Positions 17,194 through 27,104 of a stretch of 64,000 bases of DNA are shown one piece after another. This stretch comes from Lederbergia lenta NBRC 16444 (lineage in GTDB: Bacteria > Bacillota > Bacilli > Bacillales > Bacillaceae_C). Where the stretch lies: NCBI RefSeq assembly GCF_001591545.1, contig NZ_BCVC01000007.1:60451-124450 (forward strand), read 5' to 3'. Positions within the stretch are counted from its first letter, which is position 1. Each line of letters begins with the position of its first letter. The notes under the pieces are model-generated. The model was not told where the DNA came from. It worked only from the letters and a program-made list of their open reading frames with translations, and made no database searches. The position numbers and the translations under genes were made by a program.

Positions 17194-19317
17194 TCAATAC
17201 CTCAACCCATGCCAGAGTTTATAAACATTACCATCACTATCCTTATATGCATAGGATAATCCTTCAGGCATATACTTGTCCTTGTCGTAGCCAGGTACAT
17301 CATTTCTAGATACACACTCACCATTCTGATAAACTGCAATGACTTGATCGCTCGCTGGTAATGTCAATGGTAGAACACCCACAGGTTGGCTATTTCCTGC
17401 AATCACTTCAAACTGCGCGTTATAGAAGGTATCATATCCCGCAATCAATGCATCCGCCAATGGTTCAACATTCCCAAGAATCCATGGCAATGTCACGTTT
17501 ACACTAATGACCACCTTCCCACCACGATTTTTAATGTTGTCTGCCACTTCTTTTAGATGATTCATACCAGTTAAAGTCGTTTCTTGATATAATGATCCAT
17601 CCAAGGCTGATAATACTTTATCTTCACAGATATCAAGTTCTAATAATCCTGGTGTCGCATTGAAATAAGATCCTGATTTTGGATGTAAGAATAGAATCGC
17701 TACATCAGCTTCTTCATGGTTATCAGTTAACGTAAATTGGCCAAGCTCTTGGCATTCTTTTCTTGCTTTTTCAGTGTAGGCAGTAGCCCGTTCTGCTTCC
17801 TTGTGGAAAACTTCCACATATACTTTCTTACCTTCAAGCTTTTCAGTTGTCAAAGGTAATGTCTGATTTTGGTTTTTAAGTACGGTTACAGATTTTTTAT
17901 GTCCACCATAAGCTGCATCCCAATGTTCTTGGGTGCTAACAACAGATGTAGCCAATTCTGGTGAATTATACGTACGGTCATCGAAAAGACCCAGCGCAAA
18001 CATTTCTGTCAAAAGTCTTACATTCGCTTCATCGATACGCTTTTCACTAATCCACCCTTTGCTGACAGCCAGTTTAAGATTTTCAATATCACCTGTATCA
18101 GCAACTATATCTGTTCCTGCGTTGACTGCTTTAGCAAAACGTTCAGCCTCACTTAACTCTTCAACGCCCCAGCACATATTATTCACAATGCCACTATCAC
18201 TATTTATATAGCCTTTAAATCCAAGCTTTCCTCTTAGAATATGATTGATGAAATAATGATTAAAAGTGAAACCTACCTCTTCAAATGGAATGTCTTCACC
18301 TTCAAATTCTTGAACCACACTCTTCTTGATACTTGGGATAGAATAATACGGCATGATAGACGATGTGCCATGTTCTACTGCTGCTCTAAATGGAGGCAAG
18401 TGATACTTTTCTAAACTTCCCGGCGTTGGGTAAAGATTCCACTTTCCTTCTGCATAATGGGGATCAAATCCATTTTCTCTTGCTCCACCACCTGGAAAAT
18501 GCTTCGTTGTCATCGCAATACTATCTTTCCCTAACTCCTCACCTTGGAACCCGTCGATAAGGCGGCCAATCGCATCAGAAATAAATTCTGGATCTTCTCC
18601 AAACGTACCATATGTCCGTTGCCATCTTGGATCTGTAACGGTATCCGCCATATACATATAGCCTTTTCTTATACCAGTTGCATTCCACTCTTTATGAGCG
18701 ATTTTAGCAAATTCGCTCATAAGTGACGCATCTCCGCCATTTTTAATCTCTCCTTGTGCTGCCGCTGCAAGTCCTAAGGTTCCAGGCCATGTAGAAAAAA
18801 TACCTGCCGCATCATTCATACCAAAAATAGGTTCAGCGTTTTCATTTCTTGAATTAGACGTTACGATGACTGGTATACCTAGACGCGTTCCCTCAGCAAC
18901 TTCATTCAGTTTATTAATCCACTCCGCCATTTCAGCTGGACTAAAGTTATCTCTTAAAATGAAGTGTCTTAAATGCCTATTCTCAATCGTATGTGTTGAT
19001 CCATATACTTTTGATGACGCGAAAATATTTGTCCCTTTTTCTATAATAGCCTCATCCAGCACCCCATCATGACTAGTCTTCTCTTTATCTTCTTGAGAAA
19101 GCCCCATCCTCCGGGTATTGATCAGCATCATACCAACCTTCTCGTCGATATTCATTAATGAAACTAAATTCTCTGCCCGTTCTTGCGGACTTAAACGCCA
19201 ATCCTTATACGGTTCTAACTTTCCACTGTTATTCAAATCTTTAAATTTTAATCCATCCACCTCAATGATGTGCTTGACTCTGGTTTCTAATTCTGGTTGT
19301 TTATCGTTAAACTCCAT
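17194..19317 (-). CDS. Glycoside hydrolase family 3, beta-glucosidase-like
   Basis: This 707-residue enzyme has the GH3 N-terminal barrel with MTTKHFPGGGARENG and the nucleophile aspartate in GYINSDSGIV, followed by the GH3 C-terminal sandwich beginning near SVTVLKNQNQTLPL. It would release terminal sugar residues from beta-linked oligosaccharides. No signal peptide is present, so it acts in the cytoplasm on imported sugars. It is divergent from an AraC-family regulator, probably its activator. No dedicated sugar transporter is adjacent apart from the MFS gene upstream. Confidence 0.85.
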   Translation of the reverse strand: MEFNDKQPELETRVKHIIEVDGLKFKDLNNSGKLEPYKDWRLSPQERAENLVSLMNIDEKVGMMLINTRRMGLSQEDKEKTSHDGVLDEAIIEKGTNIFASSKVYGSTHTIENRHLRHFILRDNFSPAEMAEWINKLNEVAEGTRLGIPVIVTSNSRNENAEPIFGMNDAAGIFSTWPGTLGLAAAAQGEIKNGGDASLMSEFAKIAHKEWNATGIRKGYMYMADTVTDPRWQRTYGTFGEDPEFISDAIGRLIDGFQGEELGKDSIAMTTKHFPGGGARENGFDPHYAEGKWNLYPTPGSLEKYHLPPFRAAVEHGTSSIMPYYSIPSIKKSVVQEFEGEDIPFEEVGFTFNHYFINHILRGKLGFKGYINSDSGIVNNMCWGVEELSEAERFAKAVNAGTDIVADTGDIENLKLAVSKGWISEKRIDEANVRLLTEMFALGLFDDRTYNSPELATSVVSTQEHWDAAYGGHKKSVTVLKNQNQTLPLTTEKLEGKKVYVEVFHKEAERATAYTEKARKECQELGQFTLTDNHEEADVAILFLHPKSGSYFNATPGLLELDICEDKVLSALDGSLYQETTLTGMNHLKEVADNIKNRGGKVVISVNVTLPWILGNVEPLADALIAGYDTFYNAQFEVIAGNSQPVGVLPLTLPASDQVIAVYQNGECVSRNDVPGYDKDKYMPEGLSYAYKDSDGNVYKLWHGLRY

Positions 19318-19491
19318 TTTAATCTAATGCCTCCTAAAGTTGCTCTTCTCTTAGTTCTACTTTCGAGATGACATGTATAGTGAATTTGTTATTACTTTTT
19401 ATAATGTTATAATAACAACAAAAAGTTAAAATTAAATAGCATTTATTGCTTGAAATATTGTAATTCTTGCTAAAGAAGAGGATGTCAGTAA

Positions 19492-20406
19492 ATGAAGCAA
19501 TCTAATCTTATTCCAGTAATAGATAAAGGTTTTGAAATTAATTACCTTAGCAAAAAAAATAAATCTCATGGCTGGCTCAAGAAGTATAATGATTCAGACG
19601 AAAAGTTTTCCCAATTAGAGTCTCTATTCCAATTGCATAGGCATGATGTTCTTGAAGTTCTTGTATTTTTAGATGGGGAATGCGAATTCTTTTGCGAAGG
19701 AAAAACATATTTCTTAAGGAGTGGCGATGTAGTTGTGATCCCTCCTTATGCTGTTCATAAAGCTACTGTTAAAAATATGGATAACTATGAGCGCATCATT
19801 GTTAGCGTTAGTGAGCATCTAATGGATGATTACCTGTCTAGTTCAGCATCTTTGCAGGAAAATATTGTTTATCAAAAAACACAAAGTTCCCACGTAATAC
19901 ATCTGCATCCAAAGCATTCGCAGGAGGTCCATTCTTTACTTCATGATATGAATCATAGAATAAAAAATAATGAAGATAATTTTTCCTTTACATTGCATTA
20001 CTTATTATTTCAGGTACTTCAAATTATCTTCGATCCCGCAAGTAGTATGCCCAACCTTAACAACAAGGAAAAGTTAGACCAAAGGTTCGTATCCATACTT
20101 GAATATATTGAATCACATTTGACTGAGCCGAATTTAAGTTTAGACAATATATCGAGGTATTTTCATTTGAATAAATACTATTTTTCCCATTATTTTAAAA
20201 AGAATATGCACCTACCATTTTACCGTTACGTATCATTAAAGCGTTTATCTTTTGCTGTCACTATGATTAAGCAAAATCAGCACTCCATAGAAGATATTGC
20301 CTTAAATTGTGGTTTTCCTGACTATTCTAGTTTTTACAGACTTTTTAAAAAGGAATACAATATTTCCCCAAAAAAGCTCCAAATGGAATACAAAAATTTA
20401 TATTGA
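19492..20406 (+). CDS. AraC-family transcriptional regulator
   Basis: The 304-residue protein has an N-terminal cupin sensor domain (HRHDVLEVLVFLDGECEF, RSGDVVVIPPYAVH) and a C-terminal double helix-turn-helix of about 100 residues, with LSLDNISRYFHLNKYYFSHYFKK and the second AraC signature IEDIALNCGFPDYSSFYRLFKK. Such proteins sense sugars and activate catabolic genes. It is divergent from the GH3 glycosidase with 174 bases between them, which points to that gene as target. Confidence 0.85.
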   Translation: MKQSNLIPVIDKGFEINYLSKKNKSHGWLKKYNDSDEKFSQLESLFQLHRHDVLEVLVFLDGECEFFCEGKTYFLRSGDVVVIPPYAVHKATVKNMDNYERIIVSVSEHLMDDYLSSSASLQENIVYQKTQSSHVIHLHPKHSQEVHSLLHDMNHRIKNNEDNFSFTLHYLLFQVLQIIFDPASSMPNLNNKEKLDQRFVSILEYIESHLTEPNLSLDNISRYFHLNKYYFSHYFKKNMHLPFYRYVSLKRLSFAVTMIKQNQHSIEDIALNCGFPDYSSFYRLFKKEYNISPKKLQMEYKNLY

Positions 20407-20440
20407 GATGACTCTGTCGTTGCTTACACGTGTAGATAGT

Positions 20441-20485
20441 AAAAAGTACAACAGACCTCATGTCACAAGGTCTGTTGCACTTTTC
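20441..20485. terminator. Bidirectional terminator after the AraC regulator gene
   Basis: Arms AAGTACAACAGACCT and AGGTCTGTTGCACTT (one mismatch) with flanking A and T runs lie between the converging AraC gene and the next minus-strand gene. Confidence 0.85.
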
Positions 20486-21347
20486 AATTATCCTCTACCT
20501 CAAAAAAGTGATAGAATGGTTCCTCCTCTAATTCTTGCAACATCAATTCGAAATCAAACCACTCTCGCTCTTTTTCGCTCATCTGCTCTACTTCAAATGT
20601 GATTTGCTCTTTAGAAGCAATTCCCTTGATCTGAAGGGCGCTATCTAGAACATTTTTAGATAGTCCTCGATATGAATATATAATATTTTCACCATTTTTG
20701 TTTGTAAAAATTAATTTCCACATAAATTGTGTTTCATCAGATGGGTCACTTAATTTTCCAATATGGAGGTTTGGTTGTACATAGATTCTCTCCATCTCGT
20801 TGAATGATTGAATATGCTTCTGACCATTCCACTTTTGCGTAATCAAGCCCTGTTCCGCGTGAACGCCCCGATAATCAGACCACATCATGTATTGAAAACC
20901 ACCATATATGAAAATAATCCCTATAATAATGATACTCATAAGTCTTTTTCTCTTTAATTCGGGACTAAAGAGACGTATGGGTATTAATAAAAGGAGCACT
21001 AGTAAGAATCCAAGTGAAAGTTGACCTAAATTACCAGAGCTTGCTTCATAAAGTATGAGTTTTCCATCCGAAATGGTATTCCACTTCATATCTTCATATT
21101 TTTCATATGTGTAAAATATCAAAGGAAGAATAATGACACAAAAGACATAGATTGCTAACCAATGCTTGCCTTTTCGTTTCATTTCCATTTTGGACGTTCG
21201 CAGGAATTGACCGAGTATGTAAAGTGGAAGACTTACGCAAAATAAAGTGAAGATGGAGAAGGCCATATCTTCCTCGAATTCTATTAAACTGCCAAGAGCA
21301 AGCAATAAACTAAAGACGATAAGAAATATGCCTATCTTTTTTCTCAT
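20484..21347 (-). CDS. Membrane protein of unknown function
   Basis: The 287-residue protein has two N-terminal helices, one near residue 70, and two more around residues 110-155, followed by a hydrophilic domain of about 130 residues with alternating beta-like segments and an acidic C-terminus. I do not recognise a family. It lies alone between a terminator and alaT. It is probably a real gene given its length and the clear AGAGGTGG ribosome binding site. Confidence 0.6.
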   Translation of the reverse strand: MRKKIGIFLIVFSLLLALGSLIEFEEDMAFSIFTLFCVSLPLYILGQFLRTSKMEMKRKGKHWLAIYVFCVIILPLIFYTYEKYEDMKWNTISDGKLILYEASSGNLGQLSLGFLLVLLLLIPIRLFSPELKRKRLMSIIIIGIIFIYGGFQYMMWSDYRGVHAEQGLITQKWNGQKHIQSFNEMERIYVQPNLHIGKLSDPSDETQFMWKLIFTNKNGENIIYSYRGLSKNVLDSALQIKGIASKEQITFEVEQMSEKEREWFDFELMLQELEEEPFYHFFEVEDN

Positions 21348-21544
21348 TTAACCACCTCTTACAGAATACTACGTGTTCCTAGCCAAAAAGATTCAAAGGT
21401 TAAATATAGTATCCTATATATAGCGTTGGTTGAAGCGGAAAGCAACAAGAACATTCACAGAATGCCAAAGGAGCCCTCAAGGAGCAGAAATTAACAACAC
21501 TACATTAACCTCCATCCTAAAAAGGACTCTTTCAATGCCAACCT

Positions 21545-22711
21545 TTAAACTAACGTATCCACAAATCTCTGCATCCGTTTCATTGCCTCTTGCAACTGCT
21601 CCATCGATGTTGCATAGGAGCATCTTACATACCCTTCTCCACATTGACCAAATGCATTTCCAGGAACAACAGCTACTTTTTCTTGTTTCAATAACTGTTC
21701 TGCAAATTCATCAGAGGTCAGACCTGTACTTTTAATCGAAGGAAAGACATAAAAAGCACCGCCTGGTGTATGGCAATTTAATCCGATCATATTTAATGAT
21801 TGGACGATATAGTTTCTTCTCCTTCGATAATTATTTTTCATATTCTCTACATTGTCAGCACTATTGCGCAATGCTTCGATTGCACCATGTTGCAACATAT
21901 GTGGTGCACACATCGTAGTAAATTGGTGAATTTTTAGCATCACTTGTGTAAATTCTCTAGGAGCCGCTACAAAGCCTAGTCTCCACCCAGTCATCGCAAA
22001 ACCTTTGGAAAAACCATTGATAACAATCGTTCTTTCATACATACCTTCAATCGAGGTGATGCTAGAATACACCTCATCATAGGTTAATTCAGCATAAATT
22101 TCGTCTGAAACGACGATTAAATCATGTTTTTTTACTACTTGTGCAATTTTCGTTAGCTCTTCTTCGTTTAAATAAGTCCCTGTGGGATTATTTGGGGAAC
22201 ATAATAAAATCGCCTTCGTTTTATCCGTAATTCCTTTTTCAATTTGTTCTACTGTTACTTTGAAGCCATTGTCCGCATTTGTTGAAATTGGGATCGGTGT
22301 TCCGCCAGCCATTGTAACGAGCGAGGCATAGGAAACAAATGCTGGTTCTACAATTAACACTTCGTCACCTGTGTTTAATAACATACGAAAAGCTAAATCT
22401 AATGCTTGACTCGCTCCAACGGTCACGATAATTTCGTCCTCTGCAGCGTAACTAGCATGAAAGCGTCTTTCTAAGTAAGCAGAAATCTCCTGTCTTAATT
22501 CCATTAATCCAGCATTAGCTGTATAGGAAGTATAGCCTTCTTCCAAGGAGGCGATCGTTGTCTCCCTTATATTCCAGGGAGTAATGAAATCAGGTTCGCC
22601 GACCCCTAAAGAAATAACATCCTTCATACTAGACGCTAGATCAAAGAATTTTCTTATTCCTGATGGTTGAATCTGCTTCGCTGTTTTTGATAAATAAACT
22701 TGATAATTCAC
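21545..22711 (-). CDS. alaT: Alanine aminotransferase (class I, PLP-dependent)
   Basis: This 388-residue fold-type-I aminotransferase has SLGVGEPDF, SPNNPTGTYL, VVSDEIYAELTYD and the PLP-lysine motif NGFSKGFAMTGWRLGF. It overlaps the upstream Lrp/AsnC regulator gene by four bases (ATGA). This pairing and both lengths match B. subtilis alaR-alaT (yugG-yugH), where AlaT is the main alanine transaminase and AlaR its regulator. PatA-like activity on other amino acids is the main alternative. Confidence 0.85.
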   Translation of the reverse strand: MNYQVYLSKTAKQIQPSGIRKFFDLASSMKDVISLGVGEPDFITPWNIRETTIASLEEGYTSYTANAGLMELRQEISAYLERRFHASYAAEDEIIVTVGASQALDLAFRMLLNTGDEVLIVEPAFVSYASLVTMAGGTPIPISTNADNGFKVTVEQIEKGITDKTKAILLCSPNNPTGTYLNEEELTKIAQVVKKHDLIVVSDEIYAELTYDEVYSSITSIEGMYERTIVINGFSKGFAMTGWRLGFVAAPREFTQVMLKIHQFTTMCAPHMLQHGAIEALRNSADNVENMKNNYRRRRNYIVQSLNMIGLNCHTPGGAFYVFPSIKSTGLTSDEFAEQLLKQEKVAVVPGNAFGQCGEGYVRCSYATSMEQLQEAMKRMQRFVDTLV

Positions 22712-23211
22712 GGAGATACCACCATTCTGCGGTCAGTATCATCTTTATCTTCCAGTATTACGCCATCATGCTTATACCTTTTTAACATAAAGTGAGTTGT
22801 TGTTGATACAACATTATCAATTGTCGATAATTTATTCGAAACGAATTTAGCTACTTCTGTCATCGTCCTACCTTCAATCGTGATCGATAAATCATATGTA
22901 CCTGACATGAGATACAATGAAGTTACTTCGGGGAAACGATAGATCCTTTCCGCTACTTCATCAAATCCGACACCACGCTTAGGTGTTACTTTTACATCAA
23001 TCATTGCTTCAATAACTTCTTTTCCTTCTACCTTGCTCCAATTAATTAATGCTGGATAACTAACAATAATTTTTTCTGCTTCTAATTTTTTAATCGTATT
23101 TTCCACATTTTCCACACTTGTATTCATCATCATTGCAATATCTTGCACTGGAAGTTTATGATTCTCTTCCAGTATAGATAAAATTTCAATTTCAACGTTA
23201 TTTAGTTTCAT
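22708..23211 (-). CDS. alaR: Lrp/AsnC-family regulator of alanine synthesis
   Basis: The 167-residue protein has an N-terminal helix-turn-helix (EIEILSILEENHKLPVQ, ENTIKKLEAEKIIVSY) and a C-terminal RAM/ACT effector domain (VTSLYLMSGTYDLSITIEG). It precedes alaT with a four-base overlap, so translation of the two is coupled. In B. subtilis AlaR activates alaT. Confidence 0.87.
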   Translation of the reverse strand: MKLNNVEIEILSILEENHKLPVQDIAMMMNTSVENVENTIKKLEAEKIIVSYPALINWSKVEGKEVIEAMIDVKVTPKRGVGFDEVAERIYRFPEVTSLYLMSGTYDLSITIEGRTMTEVAKFVSNKLSTIDNVVSTTTHFMLKRYKHDGVILEDKDDTDRRMVVSP

Positions 23212-23356
23212 CTGTATGCTCCTCTAATCAAAAAATCAAGTCTACCTCTGTTAATTATACTGCTTTTCATATTTTTTAAAATATATCAGCCGTAAAAAGT
23301 TGTCCGAATCATAGTAATCTTCGAGCTTAGGTTAGAAGTCCTCATACATTCTACTT

Positions 23357-24610
23357 CTATTTCATCGGTAAAAAATAACCATCTTGATCAAATCTCATTT
23401 CCTGCAGTTCTTCTAATACTTCTATATTCTTTTCGTTTTTCAACTCTTGAAAAAGTACTTCTGAAACATATAATTCACCGATATATAAGGTATTAGGAAT
23501 TCGAAGTACTTTCGCTTCTTTAGGATTTATTCCCCAGCTTGCGCGAAAGGCTGTTTTCAAGGCATCTATATCGTTATCAAGAACAATTGGAATTTTAGCT
23601 CTATCCAAAAATGTACTTGTAATCACATTTTCATTCATCACTTTTATATCAATCTTTTCAAATAATCGTTTTGTCGTTAAATCCGCAAGCCCTATCCCCA
23701 GTGCATTCCCATGGCTCGCCTCACTTAAATTAGAAGCAATTAAATAGTTGATCTGAGGAGTTTCAGGTTCATCTACTCCTAATACGCGAAGGCGACCAAT
23801 AATATTTGTGTCTAATCCCGTGCCACTATAATCCTTTCCCATTTCATCAACTATTAAGATATCTAATTCCTTTACCGGCAAGCTTGGCATTAATTCATAA
23901 GCTATATTAATCAGTTTTCTTTCCCGCTGTTCAATGTTCTTGGTTTCAATAGCTTCTATTATTGCGGTTTCTTCGTGAGCATTTTCCACAATTGCGATGC
24001 CGAATAAAACTTTCGATTTTTCAAGTACTATATTCCCAACTGCTGGCATCATGTCGCGTATCCCTTTAATCCCGTGTGAATGAAGTGCTAATGCCTGTTT
24101 ATGCTTTCCCATCCCAATAGATGCCATTTTTAAGAGCCCACTTTCAATCTTACTACTGAAATCTGTATGTGGTTTTATCCGTCCCATTATAATAATTCCG
24201 TCAGCATCATATGCATATTGATCAATATATACAGGAATTCCTTCTTTCGTTTTCCCTAATTCGACAACATCCATCGACGAACGAATTTCACACCCCGTGA
24301 AATCCTCTGTTACTCCTAGGCTCTCTAATACTTTTATTTGACCTTCAGCAGAAGCGCCACCATGACTCCCCATTGCGGGAATGATGAAGGGAATCGCCCC
24401 TCTTCTTTTCACCTCATCTGCAACACTTTTGACAATGAGCGGAATATTGGCGATTCCGCGACTCCCTACTGTAATCGCAATCTCCATATTCGCTTTAATC
24501 TTCTCATCGATTTGGACGCGGATTACTTCTTCCGCTATTTTCCCTGCTATGTCATCTATGCTCTCAACTACTACATGCTGTTTTATTTTTGCCATTTTTG
24601 GAAATAACAT
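23357..24610 (-). CDS. LarA/DUF2088-family protein (lactate-racemase-like)
   Basis: The 417-residue protein starts at ATG 24610 with GGGGAG eight bases upstream. It has ITVGSRGIANIP, MGSHGGASAEGQ and GRIKPHTDF, which are LarA-N (DUF2088) motifs, and a C-terminal domain with LLIVDEMGKDYSGTG-type sequence. LarA racemises lactate with a nickel-pincer cofactor that needs LarB, LarC and LarE. None of those is adjacent, so the substrate and cofactor state are open. It is a single gene. Confidence 0.75.
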   Translation of the reverse strand: MLFPKMAKIKQHVVVESIDDIAGKIAEEVIRVQIDEKIKANMEIAITVGSRGIANIPLIVKSVADEVKRRGAIPFIIPAMGSHGGASAEGQIKVLESLGVTEDFTGCEIRSSMDVVELGKTKEGIPVYIDQYAYDADGIIIMGRIKPHTDFSSKIESGLLKMASIGMGKHKQALALHSHGIKGIRDMMPAVGNIVLEKSKVLFGIAIVENAHEETAIIEAIETKNIEQRERKLINIAYELMPSLPVKELDILIVDEMGKDYSGTGLDTNIIGRLRVLGVDEPETPQINYLIASNLSEASHGNALGIGLADLTTKRLFEKIDIKVMNENVITSTFLDRAKIPIVLDNDIDALKTAFRASWGINPKEAKVLRIPNTLYIGELYVSEVLFQELKNEKNIEVLEELQEMRFDQDGYFLPMK

Positions 24611-25078
24611 TTAAATCACTCCCCACCTTTTGAAAAGATCATCTATTACTTAATAGAAAAATTATACCACTCTATGCATTCATCTATTTAAGAACATACT
24701 TGCAATAAATCAGATTTTATCACTCTTTAATCTTGTATTTTATACTATAATTTCAAGATCACTTATAAGTATCGGCAATCAATATAACCGCATTCTTCAT
24801 ACAGTTATGGGTTTACAAAAATGAGTTGTTGGATATATGGATGTTGATAGTTAAGTAGAACACGATACAGAGTCTATCGCTTACATAATAAGCTCAGCAT
24901 CCACCATTACTCTCAGGAGATGTAATAAAAACATTCGTGCAATCATGAGTCTTTGCTTCGAGAAAAGGACTTTTTCAAATACTTCCCCTCTGTAAGCAAC
25001 ATCTGGACCAAAAATGTTGCCAACAATTTATAAAGACAATCATGTAGGTCCTAATCATAAAAGTATTGGTTAATACTT
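24611..25078. other. 468-base gene-free interval
   Basis: I see no coding frame with a ribosome binding site on either strand and no clear RNA. The only structure is a perfect 9-bp hairpin (AAAAGTATT, GGTT, AATACTTTT) at 25059-25080 overlapping the stop of the next minus-strand gene, possibly its weak terminator. Confidence 0.5.
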
Positions 25079-25855
25079 TTAAACTAACTTTATGTTTGTA
25101 TTTATATCTCCCAATTCAATAAGTCTTTGCACGAGCAGGTTTTCTATATCTTCACTTAATAACATTTGCTCAGATGAATACGGGGCTAGTTGTTGACTTT
25201 CACCAATCATAATTGAATACATGGCATGTTGAAACATTGTAATATCATTCGCATCATTACCAAACGCTATATATTCTCCTTCTTGTACACCTAATTTTTG
25301 CAACCCACTCCACTTGTCTATGCCACTCGGACTTATATCTAAAACTCTCTCATTTCCATGAGAGTGAATAACAACATCAAGCTTGCTAAGCTGTTTGTGG
25401 ATAGCTTTCATATTATCTGAAGTAAGCATTAAAATTTTTAAGATTGACTCTAATTCATCCAATTTAACGTTTTTAGCGCGTCTTTGTGGATCAAGATTAT
25501 TCAAAATAGGATGGGTACTTGGTCCTGTATAGGCATAATCCCAATCCCCATCTATCAAATACGAAACATTATTACCTTTTACTAAATCGATAATATTCGC
25601 GAGTGTCTCCTCATCAAAGCTGACTGTTGATATGGTTTGCCCCTTTATTGCAACCATGGAGCCATTTCCCCCGATCATTGGGTATGGATGAAAACGCTCA
25701 TGTAAGATGGGGAGTAAATCGCGTATTGGTCTAGCTGAAGCAAATATGATTTCATGCCCCTGTCCTACTAATTTTTCTAATGCAATTAATAATTTTTCAG
25801 AAACTGGCTGACCTTTAAAACATATTGTCCCATCTAAATCAAATACAAATTTCAT
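25079..25855 (-). CDS. HAD-superfamily phosphatase, Cof/YcsE type
   Basis: From the ATG at 25855 (GGGAG nine bases upstream) the protein has 258 residues. Motif I is FVFDLDGTI with the nucleophile aspartate, motif II lies in IIFASARPIRD, and motifs III and IV are in DKWSGLQKLG and AFGNDANDITMF. The cap insertion between them is the C2 type. These enzymes dephosphorylate sugar phosphates or flavin-like substrates. It is divergent from the YeiL-like regulator gene with about 90 bases between starts. Confidence 0.85.
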   Translation of the reverse strand: MKFVFDLDGTICFKGQPVSEKLLIALEKLVGQGHEIIFASARPIRDLLPILHERFHPYPMIGGNGSMVAIKGQTISTVSFDEETLANIIDLVKGNNVSYLIDGDWDYAYTGPSTHPILNNLDPQRRAKNVKLDELESILKILMLTSDNMKAIHKQLSKLDVVIHSHGNERVLDISPSGIDKWSGLQKLGVQEGEYIAFGNDANDITMFQHAMYSIMIGESQQLAPYSSEQMLLSEDIENLLVQRLIELGDINTNIKLV

Positions 25856-25916
25856 TCTACGCCACTCCCACATCTTTTTATTTTTCTTATCATATCAATT
25901 TATTTTATAATGAAAA

Positions 25917-25928
25917 GGACATATGTCC
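25917..25928. promoter_or_regulatory. Palindromic site at the promoter of the Crp/Fnr-family gene
   Basis: The perfect palindrome GGACATATGTCC lies five bases after a TATAAT hexamer (25906-25911), so it would cover the transcription start of the regulator gene at 25945. Autoregulation is a reasonable inference. Confidence 0.5.
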
Positions 25929-25944
25929 CAAGAGGAGTTTTTAT

Positions 25945-26643
25945 ATGAAATATATTCTCGATTCAAAGCTACTTGCATTAAAACTACACGAATTTAATAT
26001 GGAGAAAATATTTGACCAAGCAAAACAACTTCCGTTTACTTTGCAGAAATATGAACCAGATGAAATTATTCTATTTGAAGGGATGGAGGCGAAATCACTG
26101 TTATTTTTAGTGGAAGGGAAGGTGAAAATAACATCAAGTGTTGAAACCGGAAAGTCACTTTTACTGAGATTTGTTCAACCGTTTTCTATTATTGGTGATG
26201 TCGAATTAATTCGTGACGTTCCCGTCCAATCACAAGTCAAAGCAGTTGATCCATGCTTGTTGATTGGACTACATTTTAATTATATAAAACATCATGAGAT
26301 GGATAACGCAAAGTTTTTACATACACTTTTAGAACATGTTAGCTATAAACTTCAAACTTGTACAACAGCTTCTCGTGTAAATTTATTAGCATCTGTGGAA
26401 AACAAATTTGCGAGTTATCTTATGTCTACATTATCACCAGATTCTGAAAATAACTTTGGAATAGAGATAAGAACTTCAAATATGAAAGAAATTGCTGATT
26501 TACTTGGCACAACATATCGCCATCTAAATCGAGTTATTCATTCTCTTTCCCAAAAAAATATTATTGAAAGAGATAATAGTTTTATTCGTATATTAAATTG
26601 GACTAAACTAGAAGAATTGTCCAACGGAATCCGTTATAAATAG
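25945..26643 (+). CDS. Crp/Fnr-family regulator, YeiL-like
   Basis: From the ATG at 25945, behind AGAGGAG, the protein has 232 residues. It has a cyclic-nucleotide-binding-like beta-roll (ESKLLF-type LVEGKVKITSS, PFSIIGDVELI) and a C-terminal winged helix with TSNMKEIADLLGTTYRHLNR as recognition segment. This closely matches YeiL-type regulators. There are too few cysteines in the N-terminus for a classical Fnr iron-sulfur cluster. The target is unknown; the divergent HAD gene is one candidate. Confidence 0.82.
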   Translation: MKYILDSKLLALKLHEFNMEKIFDQAKQLPFTLQKYEPDEIILFEGMEAKSLLFLVEGKVKITSSVETGKSLLLRFVQPFSIIGDVELIRDVPVQSQVKAVDPCLLIGLHFNYIKHHEMDNAKFLHTLLEHVSYKLQTCTTASRVNLLASVENKFASYLMSTLSPDSENNFGIEIRTSNMKEIADLLGTTYRHLNRVIHSLSQKNIIERDNSFIRILNWTKLEELSNGIRYK

Positions 26644-26833
26644 CACTAGGATAACCCTTATTTCCTTTAGTGCTTAATACTTAAAATATGTTATCTTTAT
26701 ATTTCTAATAACTCTAATATATCCTTTATCGACTTCAAGCTTTCCGCAGACTCATTAAACCAATTTAATCATCGATAGAAGAGAAGCTCAACGTTTTAAA
26801 ATTACATTTTCCTGACACTACTATTCTAATAAA

Positions 26834-26878
26834 AAAAGCCCACCTTAGTACGCATTGTTAAGAGGCTCGGTGGGTTTC
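26834..26878. terminator. Intrinsic terminator after the YeiL-like gene
   Basis: Arms AAAGCCCACC and GGTGGGTTT enclose a 24-base loop, followed by T-rich sequence. It is about 190 bases after the stop, so the assignment to the regulator gene is tentative. Confidence 0.55.
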
Positions 26879-26930
26879 TGTTACTTTTACTAAATCATAA
26901 TGCGCATTCTTTACACTTTCAGGCCATTTT

Positions 26931-27083
26931 TCACCTGCGAAAAATGGTTAGGAATATTCCTAAAAAGGACTTTCTCTTTTCCCTTTTCGAGGCTATATTA
27001 CGACGCGCCAGTTCATATTGTCTTGCTTCCTTCTGTAAGTCCATCATACGTTGTTGGATAACTTCTTTATCTATCCTAATCAT
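26931..27083 (-). CDS. Small basic protein of unknown function
   Basis: The ATG at 27083 opens a 50-codon frame with an amphipathic helix-like middle (VIQQRMMDLQKEARQYELA) and a strongly basic C-terminus (KREKRKSFLG). An AAGGAG sequence lies upstream but is part of a perfect 7-bp hairpin (GCTCCTT/AAGGAGC, 27094-27110), so the ribosome binding site may be masked. No family is recognised. The frame extends further up to 27158 without improving the case. Confidence is modest. Confidence 0.4.
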   Translation of the reverse strand: MIRIDKEVIQQRMMDLQKEARQYELARRNIASKREKRKSFLGIFLTIFRR

Positions 27084-27104
27084 TATAACCCTTGCTCCTT
27101 TAGA

